A DNA stretch of 64,000 nt from Erythrobacter cryptus DSM 12079 (GTDB lineage: Bacteria > Pseudomonadota > Alphaproteobacteria > Sphingomonadales > Sphingomonadaceae). This document shows, piece by piece, positions 1 to 8,300 of this stretch. The stretch's first letter is position 1. Every line of letters begins with the position of its first letter. Under the pieces are notes generated by a model. The model did not search any database, was not told the origin of the DNA, and worked only from the letters and a program-made list of their open reading frames with translations. The DNA is taken from the NCBI RefSeq assembly GCF_000422985.1, contig NZ_KE383967.1, positions 2,493-66,492 of the forward strand, given 5' to 3'. Both the position numbers and the translations under genes were made by a program.

Positions 1-960
1 ACCACCACCAACGGCATCACCAACACCGGCAACATCACCAACACCGGCAACATCAGCACCGCGACGCTGACCACCACCGGCAATGCGTCGGTCGGCGGGA
101 CGCTGGCGGTGGCCGGCCTCACCACCACCAACGGCATTGCCAACACCGGCACGATCACCAGCTCGGGCAACATCACCAGCGGTGGCACCGTCACCGGCGC
201 AAGCTTGGTCTCGACCGGTTCGACCTCGGTGGGCACCAACCTCACCGTTGGCGGCACGGCCTCGATCGCTGGTGCGACCTCGATCGGCGGCACCCTTGCC
301 GTGACCGGTCTGACTTCGACCAATGGCATCGCCAACACCGGCGCGATCACCAGCACCGGCAACATCACCAGCGGTGCCACCATCACCGGTGCGGCGCTGG
401 TTTCGACCGGTGACACCTCGGTGGGCGCCAACCTTACCGTTGGCGGCGCTGCCTCGATCGCGGGCGCGACCTCGATCGGCGGGGCTCTGAGCGTGGTGGG
501 CAACTACACCACCGCGGCCGGCAACATCAGCACCACCACCGGTCAGATCCGCGCCGGCAACGTGCTGATCAACCCGTCGAACAACGGGAAGATCACCGGC
601 CTGACCGATGCCACGCTGTCGGCGACCTCGACCGATGCGGTGACCGGGCGTCAGCTCAACGCGACCAACCTCGCACTGGCTGCTCTCGATGCCCGCGTCA
701 CGCAGGACATCGACCGCCTGTTCAACCGCACCGACAAGGCCTACCAGGGCGTTGCCATGGCCTTCGCGATGAATGCTGCGCCGCTCAACCTTTCCAACGG
801 CGAAGGCGGCATCAGCGGCGGCGTTGGTGTGTTCGAGGGCGAATGGGGCGGTGCGATCCGCGCCCAGTATGTCACCGACACCGGTGTGACCCTCGGGGCC
901 AACTTCGGCTTCTCCGACAACTCGGTCGGCGGCGCTGTCGGGGCCGGCTTCAAGTTCTGA
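1..960 (+). CDS. Trimeric autotransporter adhesin (YadA-like), C-terminal part
   Basis: The gene enters from the left edge in frame 1, so its start, signal peptide and head are outside the window. The visible part is a Gly/Thr/Ser/Asn-rich passenger made of short TGNI/TSVGG-type repeats of the kind seen in YadA/Hia stalks and heads, including two consecutive 64-residue units (about 130-321 and 322-513). A short left-handed-coil-type stretch (VTGRQLNATN) and a coiled neck lead into a terminal segment of about 75 residues with alternating small and aromatic residues ending in GAGFKF. That segment fits the YadA anchor, which trimerises into an outer-membrane barrel. The family mediates surface adhesion; the ligand cannot be read. 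A strong terminator follows. Confidence 0.85.
   Translation, partial: TTTNGITNTGNITNTGNISTATLTTTGNASVGGTLAVAGLTTTNGIANTGTITSSGNITSGGTVTGASLVSTGSTSVGTNLTVGGTASIAGATSIGGTLAVTGLTSTNGIANTGAITSTGNITSGATITGAALVSTGDTSVGANLTVGGAASIAGATSIGGALSVVGNYTTAAGNISTTTGQIRAGNVLINPSNNGKITGLTDATLSATSTDAVTGRQLNATNLALAALDARVTQDIDRLFNRTDKAYQGVAMAFAMNAAPLNLSNGEGGISGGVGVFEGEWGGAIRAQYVTDTGVTLGANFGFSDNSVGGAVGAGFKF
130..513 (+). repeat. Two tandem 192-bp units in the adhesin passenger
   Basis: Unit 1 (130-321) and unit 2 (322-513) each encode 64 residues beginning NGIANTG and running through TSVG, NLTVGG and ASIAGATSIGG. They differ at only a minority of residues, and the 192-base period keeps frame. A shorter, diverged version lies at about 10-129. 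This looks like internal duplication within the adhesin stalk. Confidence 0.8.
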
Positions 961-984
961 GCCTCACCGCAAGCCTGAATGGGG

Positions 985-1018
985 AGCGGGCCGCAGCGAT
1001 GCGGCCCGCTTCTTTTTT
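985..1018 (+). terminator. Rho-independent terminator of the adhesin gene
   Basis: A perfect 10-bp stem (985-994 with 1001-1010) encloses a 6-nt loop and is followed by a T-rich run (TCTTTTTT). It sits 25 bases after the adhesin stop codon. Confidence 0.9.
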
Positions 1019-1154
1019 CCTGATGCGCTGCAGCCCCTCTTGCCCAAAGCTGCGCCCCGGCTGATCCTGGACGCAGCCCGGTTGATTTCAGTGACGGTTC
1101 AGCCGATCCGATCCACCAGCCACCCGTGGCAATCCATGAAACAAAGAGGACCCC

Positions 1155-1541
1155 GTGCGACTTTGTGTTCTGATCGCCAGCATGTTCTTCGCTGTCAGCG
1201 CCGTGCCGGCGGCTGCCAATGGCTTCGTCAACAACCGCGCCCAATGGCTGCAACTCAGCCCAGAGGCTCAAGCCGCCTACGCCCAGGGCCTCAATGACAG
1301 CCTCAATCTCGTCTTTGCCGATGATGATCTCAACGCTGCACTGGTGAAGGTGGGCCGCACCCAATGCATGATCGAAAACAAGATCACCGCGGCCATGCTC
1401 GCCGACAAGATCAGCGCCGCTTATCGGGACGAGCGCTTTGCCCAGCTCAAGCCCGCCGCAGTCTATCTCATCCGCATCACTGACGAGTGCAAGCGCACAA
1501 TCAACCAGACGCGGCTCAGCTTTGGCCTTGGCCCCATGTAA
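1155..1541 (+). CDS. Small exported protein of unknown function
   Basis: This is a 128-residue product with a GTG start preceded by AAAGAGGA at 1142-1149. The first 21 residues form a signal peptide (hydrophobic core, then a cleavage-like AAAN). The mature part is mostly helical and has two cysteines (in TQCMIE and DECKR) that could form a disulfide in the periplasm. I do not recognise a family and assign no function. The stop codon is the first unit of an 11-bp tandem repeat. Confidence 0.7.
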   Translation: MRLCVLIASMFFAVSAVPAAANGFVNNRAQWLQLSPEAQAAYAQGLNDSLNLVFADDDLNAALVKVGRTQCMIENKITAAMLADKISAAYRDERFAQLKPAAVYLIRITDECKRTINQTRLSFGLGPM

Positions 1542-1581
1542 CCGGGACGTAACCGGGACGTAACCGGGACGTAACCGGGCG
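1539..1581 (+). repeat. 11-bp tandem repeat TAACCGGGACG, 3 copies plus a partial
   Basis: TAACCGGGACG occurs at 1539-1549, 1550-1560 and 1561-1571, with a shortened fourth copy after it. The TAA of copy 1 is the stop codon of the preceding gene. The repeat carries no stem of its own. The rest of 1542-1773 shows nothing I can assign. Confidence 0.9.
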
Positions 1582-1773
1582 CCGTGAGTGCGAGGCCAGG
1601 TCAACCGAGCCTCAACGCCCGGCCTTTGCACCATGCGCCGTTACAAGTCTGGGCTGATGGCGGCGGGGAGCGCAAGTCTGGCCGCATGAGGCAAGCGCCT
1701 GGGCAAGATACGCGCCGCGGCCGACCGGCCTGGCACAGCTTGCGCCCGGGCGACGTCCCCCCCTTCTCCAGGC

Positions 1774-2430
1774 CTATTGCAGGCGGATCATCCCGCGCTT
1801 GCCGGCCACAACGAAGCTCGCCAGCAGCACCAGCACATAGAAGGCCGAGAGCAGGTCGATCGGCTGTGGGCCGGCGACATAGCCAAGGTGCGCCAACAGC
1901 GCCCAGCCGCCCACCAGCAGCAGCACCAGGTGATAGCTCAAAGCCCCGGTCTCGAGATTGACCGCACGCATCAGCTCGTCGAGCAGCGGGTTGAGGCGGA
2001 TCGCCACCACCACCCCGCCGGCAAGGCCGACGATCCCGATCACGAGCGCCACCTGCTGCGGCACCGGGCCATCGGGCGCGGCCAGCGCCAGCGCGATCAG
2101 TGCCACGCCCCACAGCGCCATCGCCACCCCGGAAAGGATCAGCGCGCGGCGCTGCTCGCGCAGTTCATCGGCGTCCTCGACATTGAGAAAGCGCGCGCCC
2201 ATCTTCGGGCTGAGCGCGCCGAACAGCACCGCAAGGGCGATGAGACCATAGAGCATCCCCACCACCGCGGCGATGGTCTGCGAGGTGCCAAGGCCGCCCA
2301 CCAGCGGCCCGTCGATCGTGCTGAACAGCACGTAGCTGGCGGCAAAGCCCGCCACGGCGCCGGCCAGCCCCGGGATCACCAGCTTGCGCAGCCAGGGGAT
2401 GGAACGGGGGGTATCGGTCTTGCTCGTCAT
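1774..2430 (-). CDS. Polytopic membrane protein paired with an HTH regulator
   Basis: This 218-residue protein has about six hydrophobic segments, starting at about residues 18-38 and 48-72, with further pairs around 98-118, 126-146, 165-185 and near the C terminus. A cytosolic acidic/basic stretch (EDADELREQRR) sits between the second and third. No catalytic motif is visible. Its start overlaps the stop of the upstream XRE regulator in an ATGA junction, so the two are translationally coupled. Such regulator plus small membrane protein pairs are common in bacteria, and the membrane partner usually has no known function. Here it may sense or relieve the repressor, but that is inference. Confidence 0.7.
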   Translation of the reverse strand: MTSKTDTPRSIPWLRKLVIPGLAGAVAGFAASYVLFSTIDGPLVGGLGTSQTIAAVVGMLYGLIALAVLFGALSPKMGARFLNVEDADELREQRRALILSGVAMALWGVALIALALAAPDGPVPQQVALVIGIVGLAGGVVVAIRLNPLLDELMRAVNLETGALSYHLVLLLVGGWALLAHLGYVAGPQPIDLLSAFYVLVLLASFVVAGKRGMIRLQ

Positions 2431-2633
2431 GCTTCGGGCTCCCAGTGATCGATGAAAAGTTCGGGCACGCTCACGCCGAACAGCCGCGCCATGCGCAGCG
2501 CCAGCGGCAGCGAGGGATCATACTTGTCGGTTTCCACCGCATTGACCGTCTGGCGCGACACGCCGAGCCGGCGGGCAAGTTCGCCCTGGCTCCAGCCGCG
2601 TGCCTCGCGGTGCTGCTTCACACGGTTTTCCAC
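2427..2633 (-). CDS. XRE-family HTH transcriptional regulator (68 aa)
   Basis: A single Cro/C1-type helix-turn-helix fills the protein: SQGELARRLGVSRQTVNAVE supplies the turn and recognition helix, and the end resembles the YozG class of minimal repressors (PSLPLALRMARLFGVSVPELF). I start it at the GTG at 2633, which has AAGGA about 6 bases upstream. A longer open frame reaches 2750, but the added residues are low-complexity and precede no better ribosome site. It is coupled by ATGA to the membrane protein downstream. Palindromes at 2728-2779 lie upstream of its start and are likely its own operators. Confidence 0.85.
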   Translation of the reverse strand: MENRVKQHREARGWSQGELARRLGVSRQTVNAVETDKYDPSLPLALRMARLFGVSVPELFIDHWEPEA

Positions 2634-2727
2634 CTCGGTCCTTTCCCGGGACAAGGGCCCGGCGATGGCTGGTCTCATTGCTGCTGGCCTGGCCAGGGCT
2701 GCCCCCGCGGGAGCGAGTCGGCCAGGC

Positions 2728-2779
2728 TGACAAGAACTCTTTACTGCCAAACATTCTTGTCAGTCAAGAACTCTTGTCA
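2728..2779. promoter_or_regulatory. Cluster of three operator-like palindromic sites
   Basis: CAAGAACTCTTG (2765-2776) is a perfect palindrome around a 2-bp centre. A near copy, CAAGAACTCTTT, lies at 2731-2742, 34 bp (about three helical turns) away. A further half, ATTCTTGTCA, lies between them (2753-2762). The TGACAAGA/TCTTGTCA arms recur in all three. The cluster sits in the divergent region between the XRE regulator and the exported metallopeptidase-like gene. It is the natural place for autoregulation by the XRE protein, though binding is inferred. Confidence 0.55.
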
Positions 2780-2886
2780 TGCCCCGGCGAATCGCCTAGA
2801 TTTGTGCAGTTCGTGCAAGCGGTTGTCGCTCACCAATGGGGGTGGCCGGGCGCGCGAGCCTGTTTTTCCATGCCACAGGTGCCATC

Positions 2887-4506
2887 ATGACCCGCTTGAG
2901 CCTTGCCGCATTCCTGAGCGCGCTTGCCTGCCTCTTTGCCCTTGCCGCGCCCGCACAGGCTGGCTGGCGCGTCGCCGAGACCGAGAACTTCATCTATTAC
3001 AGCGAAGCCCCGCCGCAGGAATTGCGCCAGACCGTGGGCCGGCTCCAGACCTTCGACAAACTGGTGCGCGCGCTCACTGGCAACCAGCGCGCGTCCAGCC
3101 CGCTCAAGGTGGTGATCTTCGAGGTCGCCGACATGGACGAGGTGAACAACACCTTCCCTTACGAATCCTATGGCGTGGGCGGCTATTACAGCAGCACCCG
3201 GCAGGGCCCCTTCCTTGTCACCTTCCGCAACGTGTTGCGCACCGGGCAGGGTTCGGCCTTCAAGGCCAGCCGCCAGAGCCTGACCTGGGGCCCGGAAGTG
3301 CGCCAGCACGAATATCTCCACCACTACATGTATCAGTATTTCAATGCCAATTACCCCAGCTGGTATTCGGAGGGCTTTGCCGAATATTACGGCACCATGG
3401 CCTTCCCGGAGCCCAATGTGGTGGAGATCGGCCATGCCCCCTATTTCCGCATGGACGCGATCCGCAGCGGCGACTGGATCCATGTCGAGAAGTTGCTGAC
3501 CGCCAAGTCCTATGCCGATGTCCGCGACCAGATCGGGGCGCTCTATGCCGAGGGTTGGCTGCTCACCCACTTGGCGGCCACCCGGCCCGAGCGCGGCGCG
3601 CAGCTCAAGGCCTATCTCAACGCCGTGGCCAATGGCACGCCTTATGACCAGGCGGCGCGCGAGGCCTTCGGCGATCTTGATGCCTTGAACCGCGAACTGC
3701 GCAAGTATCGGAGCGAATTCAAGGCCGTGCGCCTCTCGCTCAAGCCGATTGACGAGGCCGCGATCCCGGTGCGCGAACTCACGCCGGTCGAAAGCGAGCT
3801 GATGCGCTACCAAATCCGGCTCTATTCGGGCTTCGACTATGCGGCGCTCTCGCAGATCGTCTCGGCAACGCGCAAGATCCGCGCGGCCGAGCCCGACAAC
3901 CGCATGGGTCTGCAGATCCAGGTTCAGCTGGAAAACCTCGCCCACAAGCACCAGGATGCGCTCGAGACCGCCACGCGCCTGCTGGCGCTCTATCCCGGTG
4001 ACACCATCGGCCTCACCCATCTCGGCATTGCCCGTGCCGGGCTGCTCACCCCCCAGAGCAGCGAGGAGGAATGGGAGACGGCGCGCGAACCGCTGCGCGA
4101 GGCGATCGCCACTTCGGCCATCGCGGTCGAGCCGCGGGTGGCGCTGTTCCAGACCTTCCTCGATCAGAAGGTCATGCCCAGCCTCGAGGCGCAGAACCGC
4201 ATGGTCGAAGCCTTCACCCTCGTGCCTTCAAATGATGACATCCGCTATCTGCTGGCGCGCGATTTCGAACAGCGCGGGATGATCGAGGATGCGATCGGAG
4301 TGATCAAGCCGGCGGCCTTCGGCGCCTTCGATGGCGATGAGCGCGAAAAGGCACGCCGGGAGAAGCAGCTTGCCCAGGCGGCCAAGCGCTATTCCAACAT
4401 CTCGGCCTATGAAAGCCCGGTCGACATGCTGAAGCGCCTCGAGGCCAAGCGCGATGGCCGCTGGGACGAGGCGCGCGGGGTGATCATCGCTGCCGCCAGC
4501 AACTGA
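2887..4506 (+). CDS. Exported HExxH metallopeptidase-like protein with TPR-type C-terminal half
   Basis: The ATG at 2887 opens a clear signal peptide ending in APAQA, so I prefer it to an upstream in-frame start at 2836 that would bury it. The N-terminal third resembles peptidase-MA-like gluzincins: HEYLH at residues 141-145 matches HExxH, and SEGFAEY at 161-167 supplies the downstream glutamate (E162 or E166) expected as third zinc ligand. The remaining roughly 300 residues are helical and TPR-like (repeated ALETATRLLALYPGD-type helices). The product (539 aa) is probably periplasmic. Substrate and true activity are unknown, and some members of this fold are inactive. It is divergent from the XRE operon. 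Confidence 0.75.
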   Translation: MTRLSLAAFLSALACLFALAAPAQAGWRVAETENFIYYSEAPPQELRQTVGRLQTFDKLVRALTGNQRASSPLKVVIFEVADMDEVNNTFPYESYGVGGYYSSTRQGPFLVTFRNVLRTGQGSAFKASRQSLTWGPEVRQHEYLHHYMYQYFNANYPSWYSEGFAEYYGTMAFPEPNVVEIGHAPYFRMDAIRSGDWIHVEKLLTAKSYADVRDQIGALYAEGWLLTHLAATRPERGAQLKAYLNAVANGTPYDQAAREAFGDLDALNRELRKYRSEFKAVRLSLKPIDEAAIPVRELTPVESELMRYQIRLYSGFDYAALSQIVSATRKIRAAEPDNRMGLQIQVQLENLAHKHQDALETATRLLALYPGDTIGLTHLGIARAGLLTPQSSEEEWETAREPLREAIATSAIAVEPRVALFQTFLDQKVMPSLEAQNRMVEAFTLVPSNDDIRYLLARDFEQRGMIEDAIGVIKPAAFGAFDGDEREKARREKQLAQAAKRYSNISAYESPVDMLKRLEAKRDGRWDEARGVIIAAASN

Positions 4507-4730
4507 CGGGCCCCCGGCCCACGCGCGCCTCCGCCCTGCGGCGATGATCGCCGCGGCGGGGGCGCGCTCGCTTTTGCGCGAAGGGCGCCGATCCGGGCCT
4601 CCTGCAAGGGGCGCGCGGCTCCGGCGGCGCGCCCCGGCCCTGCCAAAGCGATGCGGGGCATTTCCTACTTGGCGACTTTCTGGCTTGCTGGGCCTGCCGC
4701 TCCCTCCTACCCGTGATCGTGAGGTCGTCC

Positions 4731-5381
4731 ATGCCCGGCTCTCCCCCCCGCTCTGCCCTTGGCGTGCTCTGGCGCATTCTTGGCCTTGCCGGCGATGAAG
4801 AACACCGCCGCCCCGCTGAACCCGCACCCCCTTCCGAACCTGCACCGCCCCCGCCCGCCCCTGTCCCACCGGCACCGCCGCCCGCGCCATCCCGGCCCAC
4901 CCGCATCGGCCCTGAAGGCCTTGCTCTCATCAAGCGCTTCGAGGGGCTGGCGCGGCTGCGCGCCGACGGCCTTGTGGAAGCCTATCCCGATCCCGGTACC
5001 GGGGGCGAACCCTGGACGATCGGCTGGGGCGCAACCGGGCCTGACCGCTTCAACGGCGGGCGCATCACCAGGGGCACGGTGTGGACCCGGGCGCAATACG
5101 ACCAGCGGCTCGATGAGGATCTTGTCCGCTATGCCGCCGAGGTTGCCGCCGCGCTCGGCGATGCGCCGACCAGCCAGAACCAGTTCGATGCCCTGGTGAG
5201 CTTCCACTACAACACCGGCGCCATCGCCCGGGCGACGCTGACGCGACGGCACAAGGCCGGCGATCATCAGGGCGCGGCGGCCGAATTTGCCCGCTGGAAC
5301 CGCGCCGGGGGCAAGGTGCTGCCCGGCCTCGTGCGCCGCCGCGCCGCCGAGGCCGCGCTCTACCGCGGCGCGGTTCAATAG
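4731..5381 (+). CDS. GH24 phage-type lysozyme (muramidase)
   Basis: It would cleave the beta-1,4 MurNAc-GlcNAc bond of peptidoglycan. The C-terminal 150 residues carry the GH24 catalytic triad as E71 (in KRFEGL), D87 (in YPDPG) and T96 (in PWTIGWG), plus the FDALVSFHYNTG segment typical of the family. The first 60 residues are a short hydrophobic/amphipathic stretch followed by a Pro-rich linker, with no clear cleavable signal peptide. I start at the ATG at 4731 because GAGGT lies 5 bases upstream; a GTG at 4713 lacks such a site. No holin, spanin or other phage gene is nearby. Its stop overlaps the convergent tamB stop by 7 bp. Confidence 0.85.
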   Translation: MPGSPPRSALGVLWRILGLAGDEEHRRPAEPAPPSEPAPPPPAPVPPAPPPAPSRPTRIGPEGLALIKRFEGLARLRADGLVEAYPDPGTGGEPWTIGWGATGPDRFNGGRITRGTVWTRAQYDQRLDEDLVRYAAEVAAALGDAPTSQNQFDALVSFHYNTGAIARATLTRRHKAGDHQGAAAEFARWNRAGGKVLPGLVRRRAAEAALYRGAVQ

Positions 5382-8300
5382 TCGCGCGAGGCCTGCACCA
5401 GCACCGAATCGCGCCCGATGGTCGAAACCGTGCCCAGCAGCGAAAGCCAGCTGGTGATGCGGTATTCGACCTCGGTGGCGCTGTAGCCGCGCCCATCGGT
5501 GACGAGTTCGACATAGATGTTGCGGGTGATGTTCTTGCCGATGGCGATCCCGGTCTGCCGCCCGGTGAGCGGGTCGGCGTTGACGATGCGCAGCTGATCG
5601 AGCCCGATCGAACGGCGCAGTTGACCGATCGGATCGAGCCCGGCGCCCCCGCTTTGAAGCGCCGCCAGCGCCGCGGCGAGCTGCACCGCATCGGTGGCCG
5701 AAAGCGAGGTGACCGAGCCACCGAACAGCAGCCGGGCGAGGATCTCCTCCTCGGGCAGGGCCGGCTCGCTCGAAAAGGCGATTGCCGGAGAGAGCGCGTT
5801 GCCGGTGATGGCGATGGCGACGTTGGTGCCGCTGCGCGTCGCCTCGGCGGCGATGTCGAGCCGCGGGTTGATCGGCTCGCCGGTATCGAACAGGATCCGC
5901 CCGCGGGTGAGTTCAAAGCGGGTGCCGGCAAAGGTATAGTCGCCGCGCACCAGCCGCGCGGTGCCACCGATGCGCGGATCGTCCACCGTGCCGCGCAGGG
6001 CAATGTCGATCCCCCATTCGCTCTCCAGCCCCATGCCATCGACCTCGATCCGGCCCGGCCCGGACGCATTGACGAGATAGCGCCAGGCCGCGCCCCGCGC
6101 CGAGGCCTGGCTGCGCGCCGGGGCTAGGCCATCGGCGCGGTTGATCTCGCGCGTGGCGATCACCGGCAGGGCCATGTCCTCGCCCGCCACCCCCAGCGCC
6201 CAGCGCGCGCGCTCCACCCTGACGCGCCCGGCGATGGTGCCGCCAAGCCCATCCGAGACGATCCGCAAGGGGCCGGTGAGCGTGGCATCGAGCCCATTGG
6301 CGTTGAGCAGGCGCGCGCCCTTGGCCGCGGCGCGCAGATCGAGCTGCGGCCCGCGGCCCTGGCCCATGCGCGCCAGATCGATCGTGCCGCTGCCGCTGAT
6401 CGCCCCGCCCCCCGCGGTCGTCCCGGCAAAGCGCACAAGCTCGAGCCGTGAGCCGGAAAAGCGCCCGGCGAGCGCGATCTTCTCGATCCGGGTGCCGGTG
6501 AGCGCGCTGGCCAGCACCAGATTGCTGCTGCGCGCGGTGCCGATGATGCGCGGGTCAGCAAGCGTGCCGGTGGCGCGCGCGGCGAGGCTTACCGGGCCGG
6601 ACAGGTCGAAGGCCTCGATCGCAGCAAGGCGCCAGAGCGCCTCGGCCGCGCCCTCATAGGCGAGCCGGGCATCGAGCCGCCCGCGCATCAGCCGCTCGCC
6701 GAGCGCCCCCTCGCGCCCGAGACCGGCGATCCGCAAGGCCACATCGCCAAGTCGCGCCTCGCCCTCGAGCAGGCGCCCGGCGGCGGTGAGGCGATCGGCC
6801 CCAAGCTCAATTACGCCGAGCACATTGACCGGCCTTGAGGAGAGCACCAGCCCGGCGCGGCTGAAACGTTCGATCTGGATGCGCGCCCGGCCTTCAGGCG
6901 GCGCGCGGAGCGCCTGGCGATAATCGATCACCCCCGACAGGCGCCCGCCAAGGCCAAGATCGGCTCCAGCAAGGTCGAATAGCCGCAGCGGCATCTGTGC
7001 CAGCTTGAGCGTGAGCCGGGTCTCCTCGCCCCCCAGCGCACCTTCGATGAGGGCAAAGCCCCCGCCAAAGCCGATCTGGCTTGGCGCGAGCTGCCAGCCG
7101 CCGCCTTCCGCCGCGGTGAGCACCGCGCGGCGCGGCATGGTGATCGCCATGCCGGCATAATCCCCCCGCAGCGCCGCAGCGATCCGCCCCGGGGCGAGTG
7201 CGGCATCGAAATTGAGCGCAAAGCGATCGGTGCGCCGCCCGGAGATGGTGCCGCGCACCGCGCCGCGGCCATCCTCGATTTGGGCCTTGGCCGAGACATT
7301 CGCGAGCCGCACGGCACCATAGGCCAGCCCGCTGCCGGAAAGCTCGGCGGCGATCCTGCTCGTCCCCTCGCCCAGCCGCCCGCTGGCCTTGAGCTCGGCG
7401 CGGGCAAGGCTGATCGGGACGGCCCCGCCGAAGGCGGCGTTGCGCGCGGCCAGATCGAGCACGAAGCCGGTCGCCCCGGCGCCCTCGGGCCGCAGCCTGG
7501 CGGTGCCGGTGATGCCCCCGCCCGAAAGGCTGAGATCGCCCGAAGGCCCGCCCGGGCCCAGCACCACCGCGCCGGCAAGGCGGGTCCGCTCGACATCGAG
7601 CCGATCGATCACGATCCATGTGGGCGCATCGGCTTCGAGCACCAGAGCCAGCGCGCCATCGAACGGCCCGAGCAGCGATTGGCCCGCGACATCGAGGCCG
7701 AAGCCCTCTGCCCGCGGCGCGAGCGCGATGCGCACGTCCTTGAGCCTCGCGGCGGGATAGGGATCGGCGAGCACCAGCACCCCGCGTGGGCCATCGGCGG
7801 CGATCTCGGCATCGAGGCTGAAGGGGCCATAGCGCGCCTGGCGCCCGCTTCCGGTGAGCACGGTGCGCGCCCCTCCCCCGGCACTCACCACCCGGCTGGT
7901 AATGCGGGCATTGAGCCGGGGCGCGCTGATCACGGCATTATCGAGCACGATAGGCGCGCCCGCGCCCAGTTGCAGCGCGCCCGCAAGGCGGATGCGTTCG
8001 CCCGCAAGCTCGACAAGGGTGGCATTGGTGATGCGGCTGAGGCTGCCATCGAGCTTCGCGGCAAGGCGCCAAGGCGCTGCCGACCCGAAGCTGGCAAGGA
8101 TATTGGCCGTGGCATTGACCTCGCCAAGCCCATCGAACCTAAGGCCGCGCGCGCTGACCGGCCCGGCAAGGGCATAGGCCCCGGCGCCGACATCGCCGCG
8201 CAGCGCGAAGCGGGCATCGAGTCCGGGGAAGGTCAGCCGCGCGCCATCAATGGCGAGCCGCTGGCGGGCAAGATCATAGGTCAGCCGCCCGCCGAGCCTG

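Noticed and set aside
1..513. Repeats at the left edge as a possible CRISPR array
   Set aside because: The repeats are coding, in frame, diverged, and lack spacers of unrelated sequence.
2634..2750. Longer N terminus for the XRE regulator
   Set aside because: The GTG at 2633 has a good ribosome site and gives the standard 68-residue form; the extra residues are unstructured.
4507..5381. Prophage fragment around the lysozyme
   Set aside because: No integrase, holin, structural or regulatory phage gene is nearby, and composition matches the surroundings.
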